Below, piece by piece: positions 1 to 6,363 of a DNA stretch of 22,313 nucleotides. This stretch comes from a virus, in IMG/VR virus record IMGVR_UViG_3300042504_000478, positions 1 through 22,313 of that record. One strand, written 5' to 3'. The notes beneath the pieces were generated by a model. That model saw only the letters and a list, made by a program, of their open reading frames with translations, was not told the origin of the DNA and did no database searches. The position numbers and the translations under genes were made by a program. The first letter of the stretch is position 1, and every line of letters starts with the position of its first letter.

Positions 1-414
1 AACCAGACGGATATCGCTATATCGCGTATCAGCGTCTCGACCTACTCTACGCTGCCCAACAAGCTCCAGCAAGCCCGCCCGCTGCAATACTTCGTTCGTC
101 GCGGAGTGGATGCCCCTACGGTCACGCTGTGGCCGGTGCCCGACACGTCGCAGACTTACACGCTGGTCTACTGGCGGCTGCGCCGCATCCAAGACGCTGG
201 CAGCGGCACCAACACGATGGACGTGCCCTTCCGCTTCATGCCCTGCATGGTGGCGGGGTTGGCGTACTACCTTGCGATCAAGCGGCCTGAGAGCATGGAC
301 CGCGTCCAGATGCTCAAGATGCAGTACGACGAGGCTTGGCAGCTGGCTTCGGACGAGGACCGGGAGAAGGCGTCGGTGAGGTTCCTGCCGCGCTTCTCCC
401 CGATGGGGAGATGA
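1..414 (+). CDS. Head-tail adaptor-like protein (5' end cut off)
   Basis: The frame is open from base 1 and ends at a TGA at 412-414, so the gene begins upstream of the window. The GTG at 106 is internal, because the in-frame sequence before it (including LPNKLQQARPLQYFVRRG) is equally protein-like. The visible 137 residues have a beta-rich middle (TVTLWPVPD, TYTLVYWRL) and a helical tail with a pattern common in phage adaptor/connector proteins: a hydrophobic helix (MVAGLAYYLAIKRPE), a second helix ending in YDEAW, then DREKAS and a short basic end. Proteins of this type (SU10-adaptor or P22 gp4-like) bridge portal and tail. A gene of related type follows at 1133, with three small genes between. 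The family assignment rests on pattern memory, not a search; it could instead be another connector-ring component. Confidence 0.55.
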   Translation, partial: NQTDIAISRISVSTYSTLPNKLQQARPLQYFVRRGVDAPTVTLWPVPDTSQTYTLVYWRLRRIQDAGSGTNTMDVPFRFMPCMVAGLAYYLAIKRPESMDRVQMLKMQYDEAWQLASDEDREKASVRFLPRFSPMGR

Positions 415-417
415 GCT

Positions 418-801
418 ATGCCCCAGCCGTTCGCGTCAGGCAAGCACTCTATCGCGGAGTGCGACCGCTGCGGGTTTCGCTTCAAGCTACGTCAGCTTAA
501 GCAGCTGACGATCAAGTTCACGCAAGTGAACATCATGGTCTGCCGCGAGTGCTGGGAGGCCAGTCACCCTCAACTGCTGCTTGGTACGTTCCCGGTCAGC
601 GACCCGCAGGCGGTGCGCAACCCTCGGCCGGATCGCAGCTACGTCGCCTCGGGGCTCAACGTGCTGGGCAACCCCGGCGACGGCAGTCGCATCACACAGT
701 GGGGGTGGGCTCCGGTGGGCGGTGCCCGCAACGACGATGACGGCTTGACGCCAAACTACTTGGTGAGCCGCGCAGAACTCGGTACAGTCACGGTATCTTA
801 G
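418..801 (+). CDS. Small zinc-ribbon protein in the head-tail module
   Basis: The protein has 127 residues and starts at ATG 418, three bases after the previous stop. Two CxxC knuckles (C15/C18 in CDRCGF and C42/C45 in CRECWE) are spaced as in a four-cysteine zinc ribbon, with a basic stretch between them (KLRQLKQLTIKF). The C-terminal half is polar and rich in Gly, Asn and Asp, with no catalytic motif I can see. Zinc binding is inferred from the cysteines. It sits among adaptor genes, so it may be a structural or assembly protein; a nucleic-acid-binding or HNH-like role is possible, but no HNH signature is visible. Similar proteins are found in environmental phages without a known function. 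Confidence 0.6.
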   Translation: MPQPFASGKHSIAECDRCGFRFKLRQLKQLTIKFTQVNIMVCRECWEASHPQLLLGTFPVSDPQAVRNPRPDRSYVASGLNVLGNPGDGSRITQWGWAPVGGARNDDDGLTPNYLVSRAELGTVTVS

Positions 802-805
802 CCTC

Positions 806-811
806 GGAGGG
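806..811 (+). promoter_or_regulatory. Ribosome binding site of the 816 micro-ORF
   Basis: GGAGGG ends four bases before ATG 816. This strong Shine-Dalgarno sequence supports the 50-residue micro-ORF as a real gene. Confidence 0.6.
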
Positions 812-815
812 CTAC

Positions 816-968
816 ATGAACAAGATGAAGAAGGTCGCATCGGCTGAAGTCAAGAAGCACGAACAGCGGATGCACAAGATGGCCAAGGGCGGTGTCACGT
901 CCGCGATGGCTCAGCAGATGGGCCGCAACATGGCCCGCGTCAAGAACCAAGGCAAGGTGGGGAAATGA
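816..968 (+). CDS. Conserved basic micro-protein (50 aa) with MAKGG motif
   Basis: ATG 816 to TGA 968 encodes a 50-residue, very basic protein with a strong ribosome binding site just upstream. It has a lysine-rich helical N-terminus, a central MAKGG at residues 22-26, and an end of the form GRNMARVKNQG. Micro-proteins with this MAKGGVTS...GRNxARV layout recur in environmental tailed phages; the function is unknown. Its stop overlaps the next start by four bases (ATGA at 965-968), which suggests translational coupling. Its charge would suit contact with DNA or an acidic partner, but that is speculation. The AKGG motif recurs in larger virion proteins downstream. Confidence 0.65.
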   Translation: MNKMKKVASAEVKKHEQRMHKMAKGGVTSAMAQQMGRNMARVKNQGKVGK

Positions 969-1129
969 AAACGCCTGCACAGAAGCCTGAGCCGACCCTC
1001 CAGAACCTGCGGGTGACGGTGGGGCCGTACTCCAACAAAGCGTGCCCGGAGCCGAAGACTTCGGGCGTCAAGACGCGCGGCAACGGCGCGGCTACCAAGG
1101 GCACCACGGCGCGTGGACCGATGGCGTAA
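965..1129 (+). CDS. Conserved basic micro-protein (54 aa), TRGNGAATKG type
   Basis: ATG 965 lies inside the stop of the previous micro-gene, and TAA is at 1127-1129, giving 54 residues. The C-terminal half is a low-complexity basic stretch (KTSGVKTRGNGAATKG, ending RGPMA). This end pattern is familiar from small proteins of environmental phages that sit next to head-tail genes, but no function is established. The protein is probably disordered and could bind DNA or a connector ring. The coupled start, tight packing and recognisable end support a real gene. The following adaptor gene starts three bases after the stop. Confidence 0.65.
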   Translation: MKTPAQKPEPTLQNLRVTVGPYSNKACPEPKTSGVKTRGNGAATKGTTARGPMA

Positions 1130-1132
1130 GAC

Positions 1133-1789
1133 ATGACCTACACCGAGCTTGTCGCGGCCCTACAGGGGTTCTTGGAGAACACGTTCGACACGGTGGATGT
1201 GAACACCTGCATCAAGCAGGCTGAGCAGCGCATCTACCTGACGATTGGGTTCGCCGCAACTCGGAAGGCTGCGACGTTGACGGCCACGATCTCGTCGCCG
1301 TACGTCACCTGCCCGTCGGACTTTCTATCTGCCCACTCCCTCGCCGTGGTGCCCGCCTCTGGCGTCTACACCTACCTGCTGAACAAAGACCCCAGCTTCA
1401 TCCGCGAAGCGTACCCGACGGTGGCTGCTGTCGGGTTGCCCAAGGTGTACGGCATCTACGGGGTCGATCAGGCAGATGCGAAGGAGCTTCGGTTTATCCT
1501 CGGACCGACGCCCGATCTGGCCTACAGCCTAGCGCTGGAGTATTACCACTACCCCGAGTCGATCACGACGGCTGCAACGGGTCGGACATGGCTGGGCGAC
1601 AACGTGGACTCCGTGCTGTTGTACGGTGCGCTGGTCGAGTGCTACACCTTCCTCAAGGGTGAAGCGGACCTCATCAAGCTGTACGATGACAAGTATAAGG
1701 AAGCGCTGCTGCTCGCCAAGCGGTTGGGTGACGGTGCGGAGAAGCAGGATCAGTACCGCTCAGGCTTCCAGAAGACCCCGGTGAGGTGA
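1133..1789 (+). CDS. Phage head-tail adaptor (SU10 adaptor-like)
   Basis: A complete gene of 218 residues from ATG 1133. The N-terminus (MTYTELVAALQGFLEN, then VDVNTCIKQAEQRIYL) matches the start of SU10-type adaptor proteins, in which an early helix with an A-E-x-R-I element precedes a beta-rich core. The middle is a beta sandwich (ATLTATI, YVTCPSDFL, LRFILGPTPD, LALEYYHYPE). The C-terminus is helical (LLYGALVECYTFLKGE, then LYDDKYKEALLLAKR), as in the truncated gene at the window start. Such proteins form a ring below the portal and connect it to the tail. The next gene starts one base after the stop. Function is fairly sure at the class level; the exact family name comes from recall. Confidence 0.7.
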   Translation: MTYTELVAALQGFLENTFDTVDVNTCIKQAEQRIYLTIGFAATRKAATLTATISSPYVTCPSDFLSAHSLAVVPASGVYTYLLNKDPSFIREAYPTVAAVGLPKVYGIYGVDQADAKELRFILGPTPDLAYSLALEYYHYPESITTAATGRTWLGDNVDSVLLYGALVECYTFLKGEADLIKLYDDKYKEALLLAKRLGDGAEKQDQYRSGFQKTPVR

Positions 1790-1790
1790 C

Positions 1791-2219
1791 ATGCCGATCT
1801 CCCAAGGACTCACCACATCGTTCAAGGTCGGCCTGCTCACAGCGTCGTTCAACTTCAACGCCGGCACCTACAAGCTCGCGCTCTATGGCGCGACGGCTGA
1901 CATCGGGCCGAGCACCACAGCCTACACAGCCGTGGGCGAGATCTCGGGCACGGGCTACACGGCTGGCGGGGCCATCATCACGGTCACGACTGCGCCGACC
2001 TCCACGGGCACGACGGCGTTCTTCGGCTTCAGCAACGCCACATGGACGGGCGCGTCGTTCGTTGCACGCGGCGGGCTTATCTACCTCGCCAACGGGACCA
2101 CCAACCCGAGCATCGCGGTGCTGGACTTCGGTTCTGACAAGGTGGCGACTCCGGCTGTGCCGTTCGTGGTGACGATGCCGCCGCCCACTGCAACCTCTGC
2201 CCTCATTCGACTGCCATGA
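1791..2219 (+). CDS. Small beta-rich virion-type protein
   Basis: The protein has 142 residues from ATG 1791. It is threonine/glycine-rich and alternating hydrophobic, suggesting a beta sandwich: TYKLALYGATADI, AYTAVGEISGTGY, ATWTGASFVARGGLIYL, then IAVLDFGSDK. This layout (short Y-x-ALY strand, E-x-SGTGYTAGG, ALIY, AVLDFG) is widespread in phages as a small structural or tail-associated protein of unknown role. Its stop overlaps the next start by four bases (ATGA at 2216-2219), coupling it to the fibre gene, so it may be a fibre-base or decoration subunit. There are no catalytic signatures. Confidence 0.6.
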   Translation: MPISQGLTTSFKVGLLTASFNFNAGTYKLALYGATADIGPSTTAYTAVGEISGTGYTAGGAIITVTTAPTSTGTTAFFGFSNATWTGASFVARGGLIYLANGTTNPSIAVLDFGSDKVATPAVPFVVTMPPPTATSALIRLP

Positions 2220-3739
2220 CGACATACACGACGAATCTTGGGCTTGCGCTGCCGGTCACGGGCGACCTGACTGGCACTTGGGGCGACACGGTCAACAATG
2301 CCATCACGAGCCTTCTGGACTCGGCTGTGGCGGGCACGACCACGCTCAGCAGCGATGCTGACGTGACGCTGACGGACACGACGGGCGCGGCCAACCAAGC
2401 AAGGCAGGCGATCATCCTCTGGACGGCGGGGGGCACGGTCACACGCAACATCACGGCTCCGGCGCGCACCAAGGCGTACATCGTCATCAACGCAACCAGC
2501 AGCACGCAGAGCATCGTGCTGCGCGGAGCGGGGCCTACGACGGGTGTCACCGTGGTGGCCGGCGAGCGCTGCCTTGTGGCGTGGAACGGCACCGACTTCG
2601 TGAAGGTCGGATCGACCGTCTTCTCGGGCACCTTGGGCGTCGCCAACGGCGGCACGGGCGCAACCTCGCTCACGCTCAACAACGTCTTGCTGGGCAACGG
2701 CACCTCGGCCGTTCAGGTTGTCGCGCCGGGTACGAATGGCAACGTACTCACGAGCGACGGCACAACGTGGACAAGCGCGGCTGCGCCGGGTGGTGCCAAC
2801 CTCCAAGTCTTCAGTTCGTCCGGCACATGGACGAAGCCTAGCGGCGCTCAGTTCGTGATGGTGGAACTCTGGGGCGGCGGCGGCGGTGGAGCAAGTGGGC
2901 GTCGCGGTGCAACATCAACAACGCGCGGCGGCGGCTCGGGAGGTGGCGGCGGGGCATTTAATACGCGAGTATTCCTTGCTTCTGACCTGACATCGACTGT
3001 TTCCGTCACGGTTGGCGCGGGCGGGACGGGCGGCGCTGCAATCACTGCCGACAATACAAGCGGAAACAACGGCAGCGCAGGCGGCACAACTTCGTTTGGT
3101 TCATACCTGGACGCGGGAGGCGGCGGCGCTGGTGCAGGCGGCGCAACCTCCGATTATGCAGGGCTGGGAAGTGCGGGTGGAAATGGCGGCACCATCGGAT
3201 CACGCGTCAACACTGCCTCGCCGGTTGTCGGCTTTCCGGGCGGGAGTGGTGGAGGTAGTACCATATCCCAGCAGGCTGGCAATGGTGGGGGATATGGTGG
3301 CGGCGGCGGCTCGTCAACAATGGGCGACACTCTTACAAACGTTGGTAACGGCGGTGGCCGTTCGGCCTTTGGTGGCGGCGGTGGCGGTGCAGGCGGCTCG
3401 ATAGCGTCTAACAACACCCCGCGTTCTCCAACGGTGGGCGGCGGTATTCTTGATTCGACAAACAGCCAAATTGGCGGCGGCGGGGCGGTTGGCACAAATC
3501 CTAACATCAACGTTAGTAATACTGGAACCGATAGCGGCACGGCGGGTGCGGCTGGCTCAACTAAGATTGGCGGTGGTGGCGGCGCTCCGGGGTCTGGGGA
3601 CGGCGGGACGGGCGGCGCTGGTGGTGCGGGCGGTAGTCAAGGCGGCGGCGGCGGTGGCGGCGGTGCAGCGCTAAACGGTAACAATACTGGCGCAGGCGGC
3701 GCTGGTGGCGCAGGCTACGCCCGCATCTACTCGTGGTGA
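2216..3739 (+). CDS. Tail fibre/adhesin with glycine-rich C-terminal domain
   Basis: The protein has 507 residues. The N-terminal half (1-135) begins NLGLALPVTGDLTGTWGDTV, a common virion-attachment start in phage fibres, and has beta strands plus a WNGTDFVKV segment. A linker follows with GVANGGTGATSL and VLTSDGTTWTS, the fibre shaft repeats seen in many phages. From residue 219 (ELWGGGGGG) to the end the sequence is dominated by runs of four to eight glycines separated by short Ser/Thr/Asn/Ala loops, preceded by the typical FSSSGTWTKPSGAQ entry. Glycine-rich domains of this kind (as in phage S16 gp38) can pack as polyglycine-II helices and carry receptor-binding loops. I infer a receptor-binding role. 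The glycine region is richer in A/T at loop codons than the N-terminal half, which suggests loop variation or exchange. Confidence 0.75.
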   Translation: MTTYTTNLGLALPVTGDLTGTWGDTVNNAITSLLDSAVAGTTTLSSDADVTLTDTTGAANQARQAIILWTAGGTVTRNITAPARTKAYIVINATSSTQSIVLRGAGPTTGVTVVAGERCLVAWNGTDFVKVGSTVFSGTLGVANGGTGATSLTLNNVLLGNGTSAVQVVAPGTNGNVLTSDGTTWTSAAAPGGANLQVFSSSGTWTKPSGAQFVMVELWGGGGGGASGRRGATSTTRGGGSGGGGGAFNTRVFLASDLTSTVSVTVGAGGTGGAAITADNTSGNNGSAGGTTSFGSYLDAGGGGAGAGGATSDYAGLGSAGGNGGTIGSRVNTASPVVGFPGGSGGGSTISQQAGNGGGYGGGGGSSTMGDTLTNVGNGGGRSAFGGGGGGAGGSIASNNTPRSPTVGGGILDSTNSQIGGGGAVGTNPNINVSNTGTDSGTAGAAGSTKIGGGGGAPGSGDGGTGGAGGAGGSQGGGGGGGGAALNGNNTGAGGAGGAGYARIYSW

Positions 3740-3744
3740 GCGAC

Positions 3745-4254
3745 ATGAGATACGCGATCATTCAAGGCGGAATCGTCGTCAACGTGGTGCTGGCCGAGCC
3801 CGAGTTCGCGGCCGAGCAGGGATGGATTGCAGCGCCCGACGAGGTATCGACCGGGTGGCTCTACGACGGGTCCACCTTCAGCCCGCCGCCGCCCGTGGTC
3901 AAGCCGCCCGAGGAGTGGCACAAGGAGATCAAGGCCGAGCGCGACCGCCGCACACTTGAAGGCGGCTACCCCGTCGCGGGCAAGTGGTTCCATTCCGACA
4001 CCGTGAGCCGCACGCAGCAGCTTGGGCTGGTCATGATGGGTGCGAACCTGCCGGCGGGCATCCAGTGGAAGACGATGGATGGCACCTTCGTGACGATGAC
4101 CCCGGCGCTCGCGCAGCTACTGTTTCAGGCCGCAACCGTGCAGGACACCACGACGTTCGCCGCCGCGCAGCAGGCCATCGCACAAGCCACCGCCGACCCG
4201 GTTGGCTTCAACTTGGCCACCATCGCGTGGCCCGCCATCTACACCCCGTCATGA
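3745..4254 (+). CDS. DUF4376-type tail fibre accessory/assembly protein
   Basis: I chose ATG 3745 (169 residues) over the in-frame GTGs at 3733 and 3736, which overlap the previous stop; GGTGAG at 3735-3740 serves as a weak ribosome binding site. The N-terminus (MRYAIIQGGIVVNVVLAE) resembles tail-fibre assembly or accessory proteins, followed by a proline-rich hinge (FSPPPPVVKPPEE). The second half fits DUF4376: IKAERDRRTLEGGY, GKWFHSDTVSRTQQ, W-x-T-MDGTFVTMT, then a long Ala/Gln helix. Proteins with this domain usually lie directly after a fibre gene and probably help fibre folding or attachment, consistent with its place here. The stop overlaps the next start (ATGA at 4251-4254). Confidence 0.7.
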   Translation: MRYAIIQGGIVVNVVLAEPEFAAEQGWIAAPDEVSTGWLYDGSTFSPPPPVVKPPEEWHKEIKAERDRRTLEGGYPVAGKWFHSDTVSRTQQLGLVMMGANLPAGIQWKTMDGTFVTMTPALAQLLFQAATVQDTTTFAAAQQAIAQATADPVGFNLATIAWPAIYTPS

Positions 4255-4565
4255 GACGCATCTGGGCGCATCAGGTCTTCGTGGCGCTGGATCAACTGGC
4301 CAACGCCATCCTCGCCGGCTGGGCGGATGAGACCATCTCCGCACGGTCTTTCCGGCTGGGCCATCGGGACAAGAAGGCCAACCGCTGGGGGCGCTGGCGC
4401 GTCATGTGGGTGCTGGTGGATGTGCTGTTCTGGCCGCAGGATCTGTGGCTGTACTTCCGCGACGGCGCGTGGCCGCTCGTCAAACATTGCGAGCGTGCTT
4501 ACATCAGCGAGTGCGACAGGCTGGGCCTGCCGCCTGAGTACCGGGACAAAAAACACCATGCTTGA
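4251..4565 (+). CDS. Conserved hypothetical protein before the holin
   Basis: I chose ATG 4251, which overlaps the previous stop, giving 104 residues; the frame extends further upstream but would then overlap the DUF4376 gene fully. Recognisable features are LDQLANAIL, GWADETISARSFRL, a WGRWRVMW/VLVDVLFW aromatic stretch, then HCERAYISE and LPPEYRDKK at the end. This combination recurs in small phage proteins beside lysis genes; I know of no proven function. Hydrophobic residues around 46-62 are interrupted by charges, so it is not a clear membrane protein. It overlaps the holin-like gene by eight bases, so a lysis or late-assembly role is plausible but unproven. Confidence 0.55.
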   Translation: MRRIWAHQVFVALDQLANAILAGWADETISARSFRLGHRDKKANRWGRWRVMWVLVDVLFWPQDLWLYFRDGAWPLVKHCERAYISECDRLGLPPEYRDKKHHA

Positions 4566-5115
4566 GATCCTATCCTTCATCACGGGCTTTCTCGGCCCTG
4601 TCGTACCGCAGGTCTTCAAGTGGTTCGAGCGCAAGCAGGAGTACCAGCACGAACTCGCCCTGATGGAACTGCGGATGAAGCAGGGCGCTCAGGAGCACCT
4701 GTGGCGTATGGAGTCGATCAACGCCTCGGCCGACATTGCCGAGATGCAGACCCTGCGCACACCGCAGACATCGTTCGGGGTGCAACTGCTCGACGCTGCC
4801 AAGGAATGGGTGAGCGACACCCGATGGGGCGCAGCAGTCATAGTGCCGGTGTTCTACCTGTTCGCGCTGCTGGACTTCGTGCTTGGCATGGTGCGGCCTG
4901 TCATCACCTACGCCGCGTTCGGGTTCTACATGGTCTACAAGTGGACCCTGTTCCAATCGCTCGCCGCCAACACCACCAAAGAAGCTGCCATCCTCGCCAC
5001 TTGGACCGATCAGGACTGGGCGGTGCTGCTGCTCGTTCTGGGCTACTACTTCGGCCAGCGCAGCATGAAGGCGGCATTCGGTGGGTCAACCCAAACGGAT
5101 AAGCGTGCCAACTGA
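4558..5115 (+). CDS. Holin-like membrane protein (GTA 3TM holin-like)
   Basis: ATG 4558 gives 185 residues; upstream in-frame codons overlap the previous gene in another frame and are not protein-like. A short hydrophobic N-terminus (LEILSFITGFLGPVVPQVF) is followed by a charged amphipathic helix (residues 21-68, with KQEYQHELALMELRMKQ). Hydrophobic segments then lie at about 91-111 (AVIVPVFYLFALLDFVLGM), 113-127 and 154-165 (WAVLLLVLGYYF). A soluble helix followed by two or three C-terminal membrane segments fits the GTA_holin_3TM type. Its position immediately before an endolysin gene, two bases away, supports a holin that lets the lysozyme reach the cell wall. The family name is from recall; the membrane protein call is solid. 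Confidence 0.65.
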   Translation: MLEILSFITGFLGPVVPQVFKWFERKQEYQHELALMELRMKQGAQEHLWRMESINASADIAEMQTLRTPQTSFGVQLLDAAKEWVSDTRWGAAVIVPVFYLFALLDFVLGMVRPVITYAAFGFYMVYKWTLFQSLAANTTKEAAILATWTDQDWAVLLLVLGYYFGQRSMKAAFGGSTQTDKRAN

Positions 5116-5117
5116 CT

Positions 5118-5591
5118 ATGAGCGGTCGCTGGCTGCACCTCGCCCGTGATCTCGGCCACGAGTTCGAGGGCTTGCATCGGGTCGGCAAGGATGGGTTGAT
5201 CTACCCGTACCACGACCCGGTGGGGTTCCCCACGCAGGGCTGGGGCCGGCTGTTGAGCCGCAACAAATGGGAGTCGCTGAGCAAGTATCACGCGATCACC
5301 CGCGCCGAGGCCGACGAATGGTTTGAGCGCGATCTCGCCCGCCACGCTCGCGCTGTGTGGGCTCTGTGCCCGGTGCCTATGACGCCGGGGCAGTTTGCGG
5401 CGCTCACGGACTTCTCTTTCAACGCCGGTCCGGGTAACCTAGAGATCAGTGCGCTGCGCCGCCGCCTGCTGCGGGGGGACTACGAGGGTGCGGCCAACGA
5501 ATTCCCGCGCTGGGTCTACGCGCAAGGTATCAAACTCCCCGGCCTCGTGCGCCGTCGTGCGGCTGAGCGCGACCTGTTCCTGAAGGAGTAG
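5118..5591 (+). CDS. Endolysin, GH24 lysozyme
   Basis: The protein has 157 residues, about the size of T4 lysozyme. It cleaves the glycan chain of peptidoglycan between N-acetylmuramic acid and N-acetylglucosamine. The GH24 active site is visible: E17 in EFEGL, D33 in YHDPVG and T39 in FPTQGWG, with the D-to-T spacing of six as in T4 lysozyme (D20, T26) and a longer E-to-D loop (16 versus 9). Further family signatures are FAALTDFSFNAG (helix before the substrate cleft), LRRRLLRGDYEGAANEF and the closing GLVRRRAAERDLF. There is no signal or SAR helix, so release should depend on the holin just upstream. No spanin gene is visible nearby. The ribosome binding site is weak, and coupling to the holin stop two bases upstream is likely. 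Confidence 0.93.
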   Translation: MSGRWLHLARDLGHEFEGLHRVGKDGLIYPYHDPVGFPTQGWGRLLSRNKWESLSKYHAITRAEADEWFERDLARHARAVWALCPVPMTPGQFAALTDFSFNAGPGNLEISALRRRLLRGDYEGAANEFPRWVYAQGIKLPGLVRRRAAERDLFLKE

Positions 5592-5601
5592 TCGTGCTAG
5601 C

Positions 5602-6324
5602 TTATTGCTCTGCTTTGCGCTTAGCCCAGTACGCTTTCATGGCTTCGGATTGGCGTCGTCGCTGTTCGGGGGATCTAAGCGTAGCCGCACGCTTGGCAGC
5701 GATGGTTGGATCGCTGTTAAGTACCTTGTGGTACTCGCGCATGGGATTGCTAGGATCTAGCAGTCGCTCCCTGCGGCGCTGTTTTTCTTCATCTGAGTGC
5801 AGCGGCCTTCCTAGCTTCTTGGCTAACATCATAGTGCGATACTCAGGATCAGCCCACTTAGCTTTTATTTTTGCGCGAACTTCTTCTCGTTTAGCGGGGT
5901 TGGCATCGCCTGCAAACTTCTCGCGAATATCAGCGTCTTTCATGCGCTTTGCTTGTTTGGCTCTGGCAGCTTCCCCCCTAATCGGATGGTTAGGGTCTAG
6001 TAAGGCTTGTCTCAACTTCTCTATGTGTTCGGCAGAACGAGGGTGAGCACCTTGACCTCCCGGCATCAGATTAGTAAGCGTTCCAGTGCCCATCTGTATA
6101 CGCCCATACAGTTCGATAAGTTGCGTTTCCACACGAGTGCCTTCTTCAATGCTGGCCACCGGGCGAAGTTCAACTACAATCCTGTCTACCCCAACTTCGA
6201 GCATTTTTTGCCGACACAGCCAATTCCTGTTACCTTCATTACGGGGGTTGGTGCGCCTGCGGTTTTTTGTAAACCCGACGTAGAATGGAGAGCCTTCGGG
6301 CGTTTTCCAGATGTAGACGTACAA
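5602..6324 (-). CDS. GIY-YIG homing endonuclease (free-standing, antisense)
   Basis: This is the only convincing minus-strand gene. The frame stays open to 6468, but I place the start at TTG 6324: AAGGAG lies six bases upstream, the product then begins MYVYIW, the usual start of this subfamily, and the overlap with the + strand gene at 6364 disappears. The 240-residue product has the nuclease core YVYIW (2-6), FYVGFTKNRRR (14-24) and a catalytic-Glu helix RVETQLIELYGR (E66). A long basic tail carries repeated helical units with LLDPNHPIR and LLDPSNPMR, like the DNA-binding NUMOD-type repeats of homing enzymes. Such enzymes nick or cut specific sites to spread their own gene. GC is about half in the rows I counted (28/60 at 6181-6240), below the neighbours, which suggests recent arrival. 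It ends ten bases after the endolysin stop. Confidence 0.88.
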   Translation of the reverse strand: MYVYIWKTPEGSPFYVGFTKNRRRTNPRNEGNRNWLCRQKMLEVGVDRIVVELRPVASIEEGTRVETQLIELYGRIQMGTGTLTNLMPGGQGAHPRSAEHIEKLRQALLDPNHPIRGEAARAKQAKRMKDADIREKFAGDANPAKREEVRAKIKAKWADPEYRTMMLAKKLGRPLHSDEEKQRRRERLLDPSNPMREYHKVLNSDPTIAAKRAATLRSPEQRRRQSEAMKAYWAKRKAEQ

Positions 6325-6330
6325 GATGTT

Positions 6331-6336
6331 CTCCTT
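6331..6336 (-). promoter_or_regulatory. Ribosome binding site that fixes a TTG start
   Basis: On the minus strand AAGGAG is followed by a six-base spacer and TTG at 6324-6322. It is the best-placed Shine-Dalgarno for the GIY-YIG gene and argues against the longer version that would run into the start of the opposite gene at 6364. Confidence 0.7.
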
Positions 6337-6363
6337 GTTGGTGGCCGGTAGGGGGAGTGTACC

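Noticed and set aside
3012-3674. Overlapping plus-strand frames within the glycine-rich fibre region
   Set aside because: Frame-shifted readings of GGC/GGT repeats giving Ala/Arg-rich products; no ribosome binding sites.
5589-5604. Possible terminator between the endolysin and the convergent endonuclease gene
   Set aside because: Only ten bases separate the two stops, and I see no hairpin with a T-run.
5594-6046. Plus-strand open frame of 150 codons
   Set aside because: Antisense of the GIY-YIG gene, which has clear nuclease motifs; the plus product is Ser/Leu/Arg-rich with none.
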